A DNA stretch of 64,000 nucleotides. Origin: Lingula anatina. Taxonomy: Eukaryota; Brachiopoda; Lingulata; Lingulida; Lingulidae. Numbering within the stretch: the first letter of the stretch is position 1; each line of letters begins with the position of its first letter. The translations under genes and the position numbers were made by a program. Positions 10,601 through 20,334 of the stretch are shown piece after piece. The DNA lies in NCBI RefSeq assembly GCF_001039355.2, contig NW_019775435.1, positions 331,007-395,006 on the forward strand. The letters are read 5' to 3'. The notes under the pieces were generated by a model, which was given only the letters and a program-made list of their open reading frames with translations, had not been told where the DNA came from and did no database searches.

Positions 10601-11855
10601 CGTGACCTCCACTGATGGCTATACCAGGGACTGAATTTGAATGTAAAAATCGATTCATTAACCATTGGTAAGTATGGGAAAATTGTTGTTTACTCCAGAA
10701 AAACTCATTTTTGGCCAAAAAGAAGAGTCATTATCCTTTCAAGTTTATCATAAACAAAAACATAGTTATTGCTCATTAGTTGATAGTCTTTGTACTAATT
10801 TTGCATATCATAAGTGACGTGTCCACTGCAGTTTGAAGTAATGTTCGGGACAAGTTGCTATAGTTTCAACACGACATTGGACGGCTCCTTCTACAAGGGA
10901 AAGGTGAGCTGTGAGTCAATTGGAGCAAGACTAGTCGCCGTGAACGACGAGAAGGAGCACCGATTTATTACACAGTACCTTGCTGCTGATGTAGGTAAGA
11001 TAAGTCTCGCACATCACATGTATTATTTTGAAAAATAGCCATCTTGCAATATACATACACATATTGTCTCCAATAAATCGGCACTATTGTTCCGTGACGT
11101 GTGTTTCATTGGACTTCAGCTCGATCCGACCGTTGCTGGTGGACATCAGCCACAGATGAAGCCTCTGAAGGTACCTGGGTATTGTCCGGATGGGGGGACA
11201 TCCCAGCACCGTTCACTGCTTGGTATCCAGGTACACAGAACACCTATTTTTTTCTCCATTTCATTATGTGTAATTATGTTTTAGTTTTCAATTTTTTGTC
11301 TTCAGTATTTTGTGAGACCGTCCTACATGCTTTCACTGCAATAAAATTGAGGAACTCTTAAAAATACAGAGATTATGAAGGGATTGGTTAATGTCTCGCA
11401 CGAAATGCCAAAAAATTGACTTTCAACTCACGAATGTGCGCTTTGGCTTTGGCTTTCTAGTTAGAAATCCGTGCATTCTATATATGTCTCTCGACATCGT
11501 TTCAAACCATTCCCATAATTGCTAGTGCGATTTATGTTTATACAAACGTAGATTTTGTCTAAAAAAAGTCTAAAATAATAAATAATGACGACCCTCTAAC
11601 CACACAAAATGTAGGCCCTACCAATCGGACACATTCGTGCGTTGAATGTTATATAGGACAAATAAAACGTTTTACTCGTCTAAGACGCTTTTCGCCCACA
11701 ATGACGTAATTTTGGTTCTTCTTTCTGTGGTAGGCGCGCCAGACAATAAGGGCGGCAATGAAGACTGTGCGAAGTACCTCAGAGACAGAGATTATTGGGA
11801 TGATAGTCAATGTTCCAAGATCTGTAATTTTATATGTGAAACGAAGGCGATTTAG
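4134..11855 (+). CDS. Beta-1,4-galactosyltransferase-like enzyme fused to EGF and C-type lectin domains (copy 1)
   Basis: Twelve exons: 4134-4371, 4738-4848, 5248-5486, 5744-5937, 6690-6812, 7719-7820, 8206-8359, 9092-9154, 9508-9616, 10815-10994, 11120-11230, 11734-11855. All phases close, giving 581 aa. Residues 38-57 form a signal anchor, typical of Golgi type II transferases. GT7 motifs follow: PFRNRDAHL (163-171), FNRGLLMN (202-209), HDVDLIPEN (229-237, metal-binding DVD), GWGGEDDD (291-298) and RMIKH (320-324, metal-binding Met/His in the family). An EGF-like domain spans 409-444 with six Cys. A long-form C-type lectin domain spans 445-580, with WWTSATDE, APD (543-545) and WDD (563-565). 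The donor-selectivity position (bovine Tyr289) is Leu267. The start is the first ATG after an in-frame TGA. The enzyme presumably transfers Gal or GalNAc to GlcNAc in the Golgi lumen; lectin action on the product or acceptor is inference. Confidence 0.9.
4372..4737 (+). other. Intron 1 of copy 1, with a GC splice donor
   Basis: Exon 1 ends TTTAG and the intron begins GCGAGT instead of GTGAGT. The paralogue on the minus strand has GTGAGT at the same place and the downstream phase requires this junction. GC-AG is the commonest non-canonical intron class, and the rest of this donor is near consensus, so it is probably functional. Confidence 0.75.
5591..5638. repeat. (TA)n microsatellite in intron 3
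   Basis: About 24 uninterrupted TA units between exons 3 and 4 of lectin-glycosyltransferase 1. A CG/CA/GT/GA-rich simple tract follows in intron 4 at about 6005-6050. Confidence 0.9.
6316..6658. mobile_element. piggyBac-like MITE, copy 2 (intron 4)
   Basis: Same family as 3253-3574 but inverted: TTAA then AGGGTAATAACTGTTCG-type start, and CGAAGAGTTAATATCCCT then TTAA at the end. Its right end lies 31 bp upstream of exon 5 of lectin-glycosyltransferase 1, next to the polypyrimidine tract. Confidence 0.7.
6893..7106. mobile_element. PIF/Harbinger-like MITE of the TAGATCGATCTA family (intron 5)
   Basis: About 210 bp. Its inverted ends contain ATTCCCAGAG and CTCTGGAAATGGGG next to GATCGATCTA blocks. 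Internal landmarks shared with other copies are GGGGAGTCTCACTAGATTACTGTCAG, GGGGGTAATTAACT and CCCCCAGGGAGTTAGGTCGA. Better preserved relatives (18390-18603, 18984-19209) show TTA target duplications, which fits PIF/Harbinger-type elements. Confidence 0.7.
7230..7482. mobile_element. Second MITE of the GATCGATC family (long-palindrome subfamily, intron 5)
   Basis: A long inverted repeat. The left arm carries CCCTGTGGAGTCTCACTAAATTGCTATCAAC and GTCTGTCACGCC, and the right arm their reverse complements ending CATGGGAACCCAGTCCTA. It is about 120 bp downstream of the copy at 6893-7106. No coding sequence. Confidence 0.65.
7615..7668. repeat. (AT)n microsatellite in intron 5
   Basis: Uninterrupted AT dinucleotides just upstream of exon 6 of lectin-glycosyltransferase 1. 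A short (GA)n lies after exon 6 at about 7855-7872. Confidence 0.9.
10016..10083. repeat. Small inverted-repeat element (CCTCTACCA/TGGTAGAGG ends), intron 9
   Basis: Ends CCTCTACCAAGGT and ACCCTGGTAGAGGG face each other across about 45 bp. The same termini bound 25152-25296, and a single end appears near 37075. It is probably a small MITE family. Confidence 0.45.
10453..10742. mobile_element. piggyBac-like MITE, copy 3 (intron 9)
   Basis: Same orientation and termini as 3253-3574 (TTAAAGGGATAATTACTCTTCG on the left, AGAAGAGTCATTATCC on the right). It is shorter because of an internal deletion, and its right terminus is decayed. It lies 72 bp before exon 10. Confidence 0.7.
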
Positions 11856-12044
11856 GTACTGGCCATTATTGATAATACAGGGCAAGATATGGAGGGTGGT
11901 ATTAACAATTTTTTTTTTTTTTTTTTTGGGGGGGGGGGGTCTTTCACCGTCTATCGGAAGTAGAAATAACCTGCATTGTTTCAGCCTGTAGCTTTGATTA
12001 TATACATAACACCGATCACCAACGAAACTTTTCAATATTGTCAT

Positions 12045-12050
12045 AATAAA
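12045..12050 (+). terminator. Candidate polyadenylation signal of lectin-glycosyltransferase 1
   Basis: AATAAA lies about 190 nt after the TAG stop at 11853-11855. It is the first such hexamer downstream in the correct strand. A T-tract followed by a G-tract (11910-11938) lies between the stop and the signal. Confidence 0.45.
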
Positions 12051-12279
12051 ACAGTTTTCTGGGTGGCAAGTTATTCACAAACTTAAGTGTTTAAGAATAT
12101 GTATTTTGTTGTTTTTTTCCTACTTGTTTTGAAAAGCTAACCAAACTTCTAGTTGTTGGTGAACTTACAGTGCATTATACTAGTTAACCTACGGTCCTTA
12201 AGTGCAACCAAAATTGTCAAATGGCCGGTTCCTTCGGCATTGACAATTAAAACATGACGATGCAGCGCCTTATACTGTT

Positions 12280-12281
<2 letters not shown>

Positions 12282-12346
<65 letters not shown>
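12282..12346. repeat. (AT)n microsatellite
   Basis: A pure AT dinucleotide run in the 3' flank of lectin-glycosyltransferase 1, directly abutting a MITE at 12350. Confidence 0.9.
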
Positions 12347-12349
<3 letters not shown>

Positions 12350-12350
<1 letters not shown>

Positions 12351-12506
12351 GTCCCCCGACAGAGAGTCCGCTTCCCATGATTTTGTACAGGTGAGCCTCG
12401 CCCTAGATTTTGACACACTTAGGCCAGACTAACCTTTACAATTATAACTATATGGAGTGCGGACTTTCAGTCACACGGACCCTCAGTTTCGTGACACCTG
12501 TTGGCC
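12350..12506. mobile_element. MITE of the AGAGAGTCCGC / GCGGACTTTC family
   Basis: About 155 bp. It contains AGAGAGTCCGCTTCCCA, GTGAGCCTCGCCCTAGATTTTGA, a TTAGG(T/C)CAG block, and GTGCGGACTTTCAGTCACACGGACCCTCAGTTTC at the far end. Related copies: 36050-36200, 51205-51375, 58371-58522, 58831-58982, and a partial one at 25290-25385. The internal TTAGGGTTAG-like stretch resembles telomere repeat but is part of the element. Confidence 0.65.
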
Positions 12507-13081
12507 CAAAGTCTACTCTAAAATCAAGCGATATTTCGCGAGATATGAATCAGAGTCGGCATATTTGGGACGAAGAAAGGCAGTTACTCGGTTCTCATTT
12601 TATTTTAATTGTAGGCTACACTGTGCTATGTGTAATGGAGACAAAATGCCACAATTTGCAATCTACTCAACGAACCTCCGTCTTGGGAGCTTGATCCATA
12701 TGTTATTTGACTTGTACGTTATGTAGGTCTACTTCGATCAGCTATTATGTACACGTTAATTTTATTGCCTTTTGACGCAACACATTGTTACGTAGCTTTT
12801 CAGGATTTAAAAATCTATTTAAATCCTTATATATTATGAAATCTGTAGGAGATTTATATCTGTGGACTACATCGGTAAAATAATTTACTGTCTAGTTATT
12901 AGAGTCATTCATACACGTTTTGCGAGTTCAAGAAAGGAGATACTGCTCGAGTGGAAGTCATGGTGGGTAACTGTCATGGATACATGGTTTTATTGTTTAC
13001 GTTGGGTGAAAGCTCAATGTTCAAGTTTTTTTACATTGAATTTGTATGGGATAGATTCGAATTAGGTAGCGTTCGCATAAC
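12507..13081. other. Spacer without a recognisable gene
   Basis: Short frames only, none with a family signature. No RNA gene recognised. Confidence 0.4.
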
Positions 13082-13355
13082 CCTGTCGTATTAGCTGGAT
13101 CGATCTTTATTCCTCGGGGATTCACCCAAATTGCATTCAGTTTAAGTAGTTAAATGTCTGGCTTAAATGTCTGGAATGCCCCTTCATAACTTAAGGTACT
13201 TCAGTAAAGTGGAGAAAACTTTTTGACCCATGATCGATATGTTGTTCAAGTTGCTTTGTGAAGGGGATTGCCAGACAATTAACTTGATTACATTGAATGC
13301 GCCTTAGTGGGAACTACGCTGAGGTAGACAAGGTTGTGGGAACACAGTCTTAGGC
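13082..13355. mobile_element. Degraded MITE of the GATCGATC family
   Basis: It retains GGATCGATC, a CTCGGGGATTCACCCAAATTGCATTCAG block and a GTGGGAACACAGTCTTA end, matching the long-palindrome subfamily at 7230-7482. It is much diverged, so its boundaries are approximate. Confidence 0.4.
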
Positions 13356-13924
13356 TGCACAGTGAACTTTTCCAGAAGCATATGCAATTTATTTTACCAT
13401 ACTTATATGATACAACAGAACTATATATGTGCTAATGATTTAGGCGCCTTACTGCGCATTAAGTGAGGAAAGAAGTGATTTCTTGTTTGTTTGTTTGTGG
13501 TTGAGGGGGAGGGTCATAATATAATATAATATACAGAGAGGCAATGTACGGTACATATGTTCTGTTATGATCTCCATAGATTTCTATAGAGACTGTAATC
13601 TTAATGTTGTGTCTTTGCATCAGCTGCATATTAAATATAGATATGTACAGTACATGCACTCCACATTTGATCCTTTTTAGTCGAGAAAAAAATAAATAGT
13701 CTGGTAACACTACGAAATCTTTGTGTGTAGTATCACAAGCAAAGAGTTGGAGGGGTCAGGAATTCATATGAAACTGGTTATTTTTGTTGTTGTTTATCTT
13801 TTGAGAATTTTGACGCTTTAGGCTTATCTTTAGATAATAAATATTTAAAAATAAACTATCAGTAAGAGGTATAGTAAAAATGATAGATAATTAATATTAT
13901 ATTTGCAATGTAACCTACTCATGA

Positions 13925-15262
13925 GACTTTCCATGGCCAGAGACATTTAAAGCTGTTCTCGGGTCCGTAATGGACACTGGAGATCATTTTGGTAGAAAAG
14001 ATGGTGCTTTTAAAGGCAGGGAAGTTCTCGTGCATGATGTTGGTGCTACTGCTGTGGAACGTGAAGGCAAAGAGATGAGTTTGTTACAGCTGAGTTCTGC
14101 AGTTCTCACACAGCATGTAAAACACTTACTGGAGGCTGTCGGGTAGGACTATGGATATATCTTCTACTTAAATTCGTATTTATTTTTAAAAGTAACTTTT
14201 GTAACTGTAGAATTTTATGTCAAATTTCCTGACAGTTTCTAAACTGAAACCAAGTGGACAGTGCTGTTACCAATTAAGGTCTAGTGAATATGCCGAAAGT
14301 TTGAAGAACTTTTGAGAATTATTAATCAGGTTGAATAGCATTAAACTTACAACTTTTGTGAATAATATGTAAGTTTGCAAAATGTAGTGTAACTCAATCT
14401 TTTCAATGGGGGAAAGTTTCTGACAAATTCTTGAAATAAGAATGTTTCTGTTGAGTGGTAGTAAAAAGCAGACCACGTTGTATTTTCGTTCTATACAGTG
14501 AAAGCACCTCAAATACTTAACAAAAATGTATTTTAGTGATTTCAAAATTGTATATCAGAAAGATTGATATTTTTCTTTCCATTGAAAGGATTGAGTTATT
14601 ACGGTACCACTACATGATTCTTTTTATTTCCTTTTAAAGGCATACAGTATGCATTTAGAACTTTGATTATACAGAAAAAAAAAAATAAATACAAAAAATT
14701 AAAAAAATCGGGAAATGTCAACAGTTTCCATTAAATCACCAAAGCATACACTCTCCAAAAGTGTTGAGAAATTGCTTTTCATAAACTTGTTACCAATTTT
14801 TGAATTTCCCCTTTTTGCCATTTTAAGTTTGAAAGATATTCGTGTTTTTTCCAGATATTCTGTGAACATTGTTGGCTGAGGAAAATCCCAGAATGATATT
14901 ATTTGCACAGACAACCGAGTTTCAGTAAAAGATGCAGTTACTATTGATGCACAGGATTTTCTTCCACTTAAGATAGAAACCCATGACTGTAGAGGAGGCA
15001 GTGACTCCTTGTTTAAAGATAATGGTGATATTGGGGACACCCAGCTGATGAAAATAAATGCAATGATAGACAAAATAAGGGAATGCAAATACTGCAGAGA
15101 AGTAGAAATTACGAAACGTGAATTTCAAGGAGATGAAGTGAAACAAAAAATGATAAGGAGGAACAATTGTATGTGGATTTAAAGCAATATTTACATGACT
15201 CTGGTATTTCACAAGACAAAGAAGGTTACGATAAAAGTCTGGACAAGTTGTACGGTGATTAG
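13925..15262 (+). pseudogene. Decayed, unidentified coding region in two blocks
   Basis: Block 1 (13925-14146) is open for 73 codons, begins DFPWPETFKAVLGSVMDTGD, and ends at a GGGTAG that could be a splice donor. Block 2 runs in one frame from ATG 14715 to 15182, interrupted once by TGA at 14877. It contains KDAVTIDAQDFLPLKIETHD and ends RECKYCREVEITKREFQ before a frame change near 15158. The final 34 codons, in another frame, end DKEGYDKSLDKLYGD and stop at 15260. Residue composition looks like real protein (acidic and basic helices, a CxxC). I do not recognise the family. It could be a gene pseudogene or a cellular or transposon protein remnant. The minus-strand frame at 14699-15088 is its shadow. 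Confidence 0.45.
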
Positions 15263-15385
15263 TTGATTTTCTTCTTTTGTTATTTTAAAACATTGGATGC
15301 ATTCTCAGGTAAATGAACATTTGTATACCTTTTTCACTTCGCAATATTAACCTTTTAAAGAAGGTTCACTTCTTATCTAAACCTT

Positions 15386-15679
15386 GTGCATACCCTCTTT
15401 AAAATGCAAACTGCATCTTCGACTAGAGAAAATAGTCCAAATATGTTCATCTCTAGAACACTCGGGCTATATTTTTTAAAAAAATCAAGCAAAATGAGTT
15501 CCATTTATAACCAATTAGTTATCTTAAGTTTGCACATATTCTTCATCAGTTGTTACTGGTACTTCATATTCTTTCCTATAGTTCATACAACCAATCCATA
15601 CAGCCCCCATTTGGAGCAAATTGTGGTTCTTGATGAAAATGTTAAATTAATGATGGAAAAAGAAGTAGCTTTATATTGA
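15386..15679 (+). other. Unrecognised 97-codon open frame with a hydrophobic centre
   Basis: The frame starts MHTLFKMQTASSTRE, has a hydrophobic, aromatic stretch (about residues 45-70) and ends with acidic residues. No family is recognised, and the sequence lies directly after the decayed region at 13925-15262, so it could be its 3' flank. Coding status is doubtful. Confidence 0.15.
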
Positions 15680-16620
15680 GGTTTGTATCAGCCAGCCTAC
15701 AGCTGATAAAAAAATTCGACATGGCACCAGTAAAGTGCCTTTGATTTATAGAAGCTGATTTAGTTTCAAGATCATATTCATTTGGGAACCTTTAAAATTC
15801 ATATCATGAATACACAAATGAATCAAATGAGTCACTCGAGTCTAGTTCTTCAAAATTTGAATCCAAAATGGGAAGCCAAAATTAGCTTTTAAGACGGTAT
15901 ATAGAGATTTTCTGAAGATGGAAATATAAAATTTGCCTGTGACTCATTCAAGTGGAAATCGGGTTCAGTTTGACATATTTCAAGTCTATTTTTTCAGCCT
16001 GAAATGTGTATCCATGTGGAGCCATATACACTTAGACCACGGTGAAAGTGAAGTACAAAAGACGCAGACCTGGTGTACGTAACTCGCATAACCGCACGTC
16101 TCGCATGAATGCGCTCTAACCCGCTAATCGACCCGTTGTCTAAATAAGATAGATCCCGAGTCAGCGAGGGTTATGTGGCATACACGAGTGCGTATCTATT
16201 ACATGTCCTTCATGCAACAACAAGTAGATCTGCTGTGGGAGATGACATCTGACGCTGCTAAAAATATCTCACAGGTTGGGTCAAGGTCAGATAGGTCAAG
16301 GTTATACCATGTAGTGATGCTCTATATGTACATGTACCATGCCAGAGAAACCCTATTGAGAAAATGTGCTTAGAAAACTGTTGTGCAATGGACTACTACA
16401 GTTTCGGTATTTAGTCTCGTCTTTCAGTGTACAGCATCCTCAATTCATTTGGTAACTGCATTTGATCGGGATGGAATTACATTTCAGTCTTCTTAGGCCA
16501 CAAAATGACATTTTTAACAATTTTTTTTTCGAAACATCAAAATTCTATCATACCCTGTTTGTGAAGCACCACATTTGACCCTTTTTAGTCGAGAAAACGT
16601 AGCGTGGTTGGGGTTAAGAT

Positions 16621-16895
16621 TAAGGCTGCTAATAATGACAGCGTAACAAAATGTTGAGAAGATTTCTTTGATAGATTCAAAACATTCACTTTTATAGAAA
16701 CAGAACATACACCTTGTGAAGTACTGTGCAAGTGTGCCGAGGAAGACTGTTCTAAAAGATGCTTCAGAAAGATGCTGGACACCAAAACGTCTTTTTACTC
16801 CAACCAATCCCCCGTTTTAGATGATGCAGAAGTTCTTTTCACAGTCCGAACATGTTTCATCTTCTCTAACACAATCCTTTTTGTCATACGTTAGT
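16621..16895 (+). other. Cys-rich open stretch, possibly a decayed exon
   Basis: In one + frame this region reads through ETEHTPCEVLCKCAEEDC then SKRCFRKML without a stop until about 16893. The clustered Cys pattern is unusual for random AT-rich DNA. It has no clear start or splice sites. A 30-bp direct repeat (CCACATTTGA.CCTTTTTAGTCGAGAAAA) at about 13657 and 16568 brackets this and the decayed region at 13925-15262, so both may lie in one old insertion. Confidence 0.2.
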
Positions 16896-17679
16896 CACAC
16901 TGCAGATTTTCGCCTCCAACTGTTAGCTTATCGATGATTTCAGAATATCGTCGTGTCTTTTATAGGTTCGCATGAGCCCAAAGAACTAGATAAGGAGTCA
17001 CTGAACTAATTTTGGCTTTTGCCTAACATATATGTACACTGCACTAGAAACTTCAGATTCTGTCGGAGCCCAATTTTGCTGCTTTGGTCTTGTCAAAATA
17101 TTCAGCACATCTCGTAGCTGGTACCATAAGTGTAATATTACTGTCTTTATCGAACTTACAGGGAAAATCGAAGTTTCCGATCTTCATTTAAATTTTCAAG
17201 TGTCAACCTTCTGCTTTTTCTCTTCCTGCGCCGCTCCCTTCATCTTGAGGACGTAGACAGGTAAACAGAACGTGAGACACGCGATGCATACGTTAGCCAC
17301 GCTAAACTGAAGCAATAATTATAATCAAATAAACTTTAACGTCTTGACGGTCGGCTTAAATATTTTTTGTTATTAGTTCTAAAATTTGAAATACAAAATA
17401 AACATTAAAAAATTACTCATTCAAATAAATGATGCGCTTATAAATAAATAAAAAAATAAATAAATTTAGCTGAAAACTGGTCGAAAATGCACTTACAAAC
17501 AAAGGTCTGCTGTCGAGCCCCGACTTGAGCCAGTAAAACAGAGGATACTGAAGACTTGCAAACACAGTTTGTATGGAAAGCTGGATGGAGTATATCTTGC
17601 CGAAATGTTGCAAGGGAAACCTAAGGGGAAAAAAGCAATGCTTTTTATATGTAACATTTTCGTAAATATATAATGACTT

Positions 17680-17709
<30 letters not shown>
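17680..17709. repeat. (GA)n microsatellite
   Basis: A GA run 60 bp upstream of exon 7 of transporter A, in intron 6. Confidence 0.85.
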
Positions 17710-17711
<2 letters not shown>

Positions 17712-18389
17712 AGAGATTTGCATCTACGCAATACATACCTACAAGATTATTTGATTGAATTTATCCGAATTTAGAAGAGGCACAAGTATAAAAAAAACCT
17801 GCTTAATATTCGCAGTCAACTTTGCTATATTATAGGTAGGGCAGAAGGGACAGGAAATTTTGCATGGTTTTGTCTCATATCGTTTGTAATATTGCCTTAG
17901 GGTGGTTTTTAAGCTGGAATCAGGTCATCAACCACGCCCCTCTACTTTAAAAATTGTCTCTCTTTAATACACACTTGCCGGGGGAAATAACTGATGACGA
18001 AAACTGTTAACGGTTAAATATTGTATTCTGCGCGTAGATGGTAAAATAAAAATATAAAAAGGAAAAAAGTAGAGTAGCTTACGCGGGTATATGGAGGAAT
18101 AGAGTAAATGAATTAACATATGATCATTGTAATAAACAACCCTCATGACTGAAGATTTATTTTACAAACTCTTTAACTGCTGTCATTTTGGCATATAATG
18201 TACCCATCTTCATGAAAAACCAATTAACTCTCGACTTCTGTCAACCTGATGTCTGCGTTGATTGCAATCGCAGTGAATATGAATACTGTGCATGTGCTTG
18301 TTCAAGCGGGAGTGATTTTTACATAACCGCTTCTCTTTTTCCTTTTTTTCTGTCCTGCCTCGTTATCTGCCTTCTCATCTAGTCACTTA

Positions 18390-18603
18390 GACCCCATTCC
18401 CAGAGATTAGATCGATCCAACTAGATCGACCTAACTCCCTGGGGGTTCACGCTAAATAGCTGTCAGCCGAGCGGGCACGAAAGTTAATTACCCCCTTACA
18501 GCTTGTAGTAGGCGGGACGGACATTTAAGCCGGATTATCTGACAGCTATCTAGTGAGACTCCCCATGGGGATAGATCGATCTAAAATCTATGGGAATGCG
18601 CCC
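18390..18603. mobile_element. PIF/Harbinger-like MITE with TTA target duplication (intron 6 of transporter A)
   Basis: A 214-bp element bounded by TTA on both sides. Its ends are GACCCCATTCCCAGAG and CTATGGGAATGCGCCC, with GATCGATC blocks inside each end. It is inverted relative to 6893-7106 and shares its internal blocks. It lies 57 bp downstream of the exon 6 donor. Confidence 0.75.
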
Positions 18604-18983
18604 TTAAATGTGTATCGTAATGTAAAAGATATGAAAAAATACGGGCACACCATACTTACGCATATGCCAAAAAAGATATATGAACCCCATATGTGAAGGT
18701 TCTTAGCAGACTGTGTAGTAGCATTGCCACGTATTGAACTTCTAACACTGGTACAGCACATAAAGACCAAAGACTTAGTCCCGTAAAACTTGTGATGAAA
18801 AAGGGAACGAGAAAGAACTTTGGCTGAGCTGAAAGAATAAAGATGAAAGTTATGGATATTTTATTATGAGGAGGAAACATACAGCTTTTGGAATGATATG
18901 ATTAAAGTTAAAGATAAGACGCTAGTAAAATAGTTTATGATTTGGTCATTGTCAGTTGTATTCGCAAAAGAGATGTTTTCTTA

Positions 18984-19209
18984 CACCCCATTTCCATAGA
19001 TTTTTAGATCGATCTATCCCTGTGGGGAGTCTCACTAGATTACTGTCAGCTTGGCTGACTTAAGCGTCTGTCCCGCCTACTAAAAGCTTTTAGGGGGTAA
19101 TTAACTATGGTGCCCGCTCGGCTGTCTGCAATTTAGCGTGAACCCCCAGGGAGTTAGGTCGATCTAAGTCTTAATCTCTAGATCGATCTAAATCTCTGGG
19201 AAAGCACCC
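18984..19209. mobile_element. PIF/Harbinger-like MITE with TTA target duplication (intron 5 of transporter A)
   Basis: It starts CACCCCATTTCCATAG, ends CTCTGGGAAAGCACCC and is flanked by TTA on both sides. It closely resembles the copy at 39957-40192 in the related transporter B. Confidence 0.75.
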
Positions 19210-19302
19210 TTAGTCTTCTTACTTGTATCCACTAAAAATATAAGCTCATGATCAAATGTTTTGGGAACATGGGGGTGAGGGTTGCTTGTATCCCAGGGGC
19301 CA

Positions 19303-19558
19303 TTCCCATTGAAACTATCGACCAACGAAGATCGATCTAACACTACGAGGACTCTCGCTGAAGGCAATCAGTTTAGCAGGCGCCTCTTCCTGGCGTTGAG
19401 TAAACGCAATGAGTAAAATACAGAAAAGCTGGTGACAATACGAGTACGTTTGAAACAAGAGGAGGCGTGTTAATAGGCGTGTTAACTGATTGCATTAAAC
19501 GAGAGTCCCCGCAGATTTGGACCGATCTACGTATATACTGCTAGTTTAAATGGGCCCT
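19303..19558. mobile_element. Diverged MITE subfamily with GAAGATCGATCTAAC arm (intron 5 of transporter A)
   Basis: Inverted arms: CCATTCCCATTGAAAC with GATCGATCTA and GGACTCTCG on the left, and CGAGAGTCCCCGCAG with GACCGATCTACG and a GGGCCCT end on the right. The centre (GGCGCCTCTTCC / AAGAGGAGGCGTGTT) is also palindromic. A half copy lies at about 29093-29170. Confidence 0.55.
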
Positions 19559-20279
19559 GATCAGACGAACAGTTAATTAGCTCAAGATTAAAGTTCAAAA
19601 TTCGCCCGAAGGCACTCTTGATTTCCACTTTAAGAATTAGTCTGGGTCAAGCACTTTCTGAACACACTTTCGACCTTACTACAAGTGTAACAAAGGTCTA
19701 AGCTTCCTGAAAATTAAATCAATTTCTCTTAATGGCGAAATTAAGGTATATCATATCTGAAACAATTAAAAAACCAAGATCCATTTAACAGTTTCTGAGT
19801 GCATAGTTTCTGTTTTGAGGCCGTCTGGTCACGGAGATTGGTCCGGGCCCGGGTGCATGTTTTACTTATGACAATATAAAGTAGAAATTAAAGCCTAAAA
19901 AAAACGGGGGTTAAAATCGTAATTTTTTCTTCGAACTTGGGTAGGTAAAAGGTAAAGGGAAAATTGCGGAAAATATCCATGAAAAATTACTTGCATTTCA
20001 AACAGTATTTACGTTACTGGCCACCCACCTTCAGACCCCATCTGAGCTCTGTTTCTCTGTCTGTCCACCATGTATCCCCCCAGCTACGGCCATCGGTACG
20101 CTAGTGGTCAGTTGGAGGATACCAAGGACGTTAGTGTAGTGGCTCACTGGAATCGAGAAAAACTGTAATTATTTAACTAAAGATAATACTGGGAAATAAG
20201 TATAATTTGTTTGTTTGTCTGTTACATAAAATATTATTCGATTTTTGATTAAATGTATTGTATTGAATTGCAAACAGGA

Positions 20280-20334
20280 GTATTATATTATATTATATTA
20301 TATTATATTATATTATATTATATTATATTATATT
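20280..20334. repeat. (TATTA)n pentanucleotide repeat (intron 4 of transporter A)
   Basis: About eleven tandem ATTAT/TATTA units. Confidence 0.9.

Noticed and set aside
14699-15088. A 129-aa minus-strand frame
   Set aside because: It is the antisense shadow of the better supported + strand decayed coding region; its translation has no family features.
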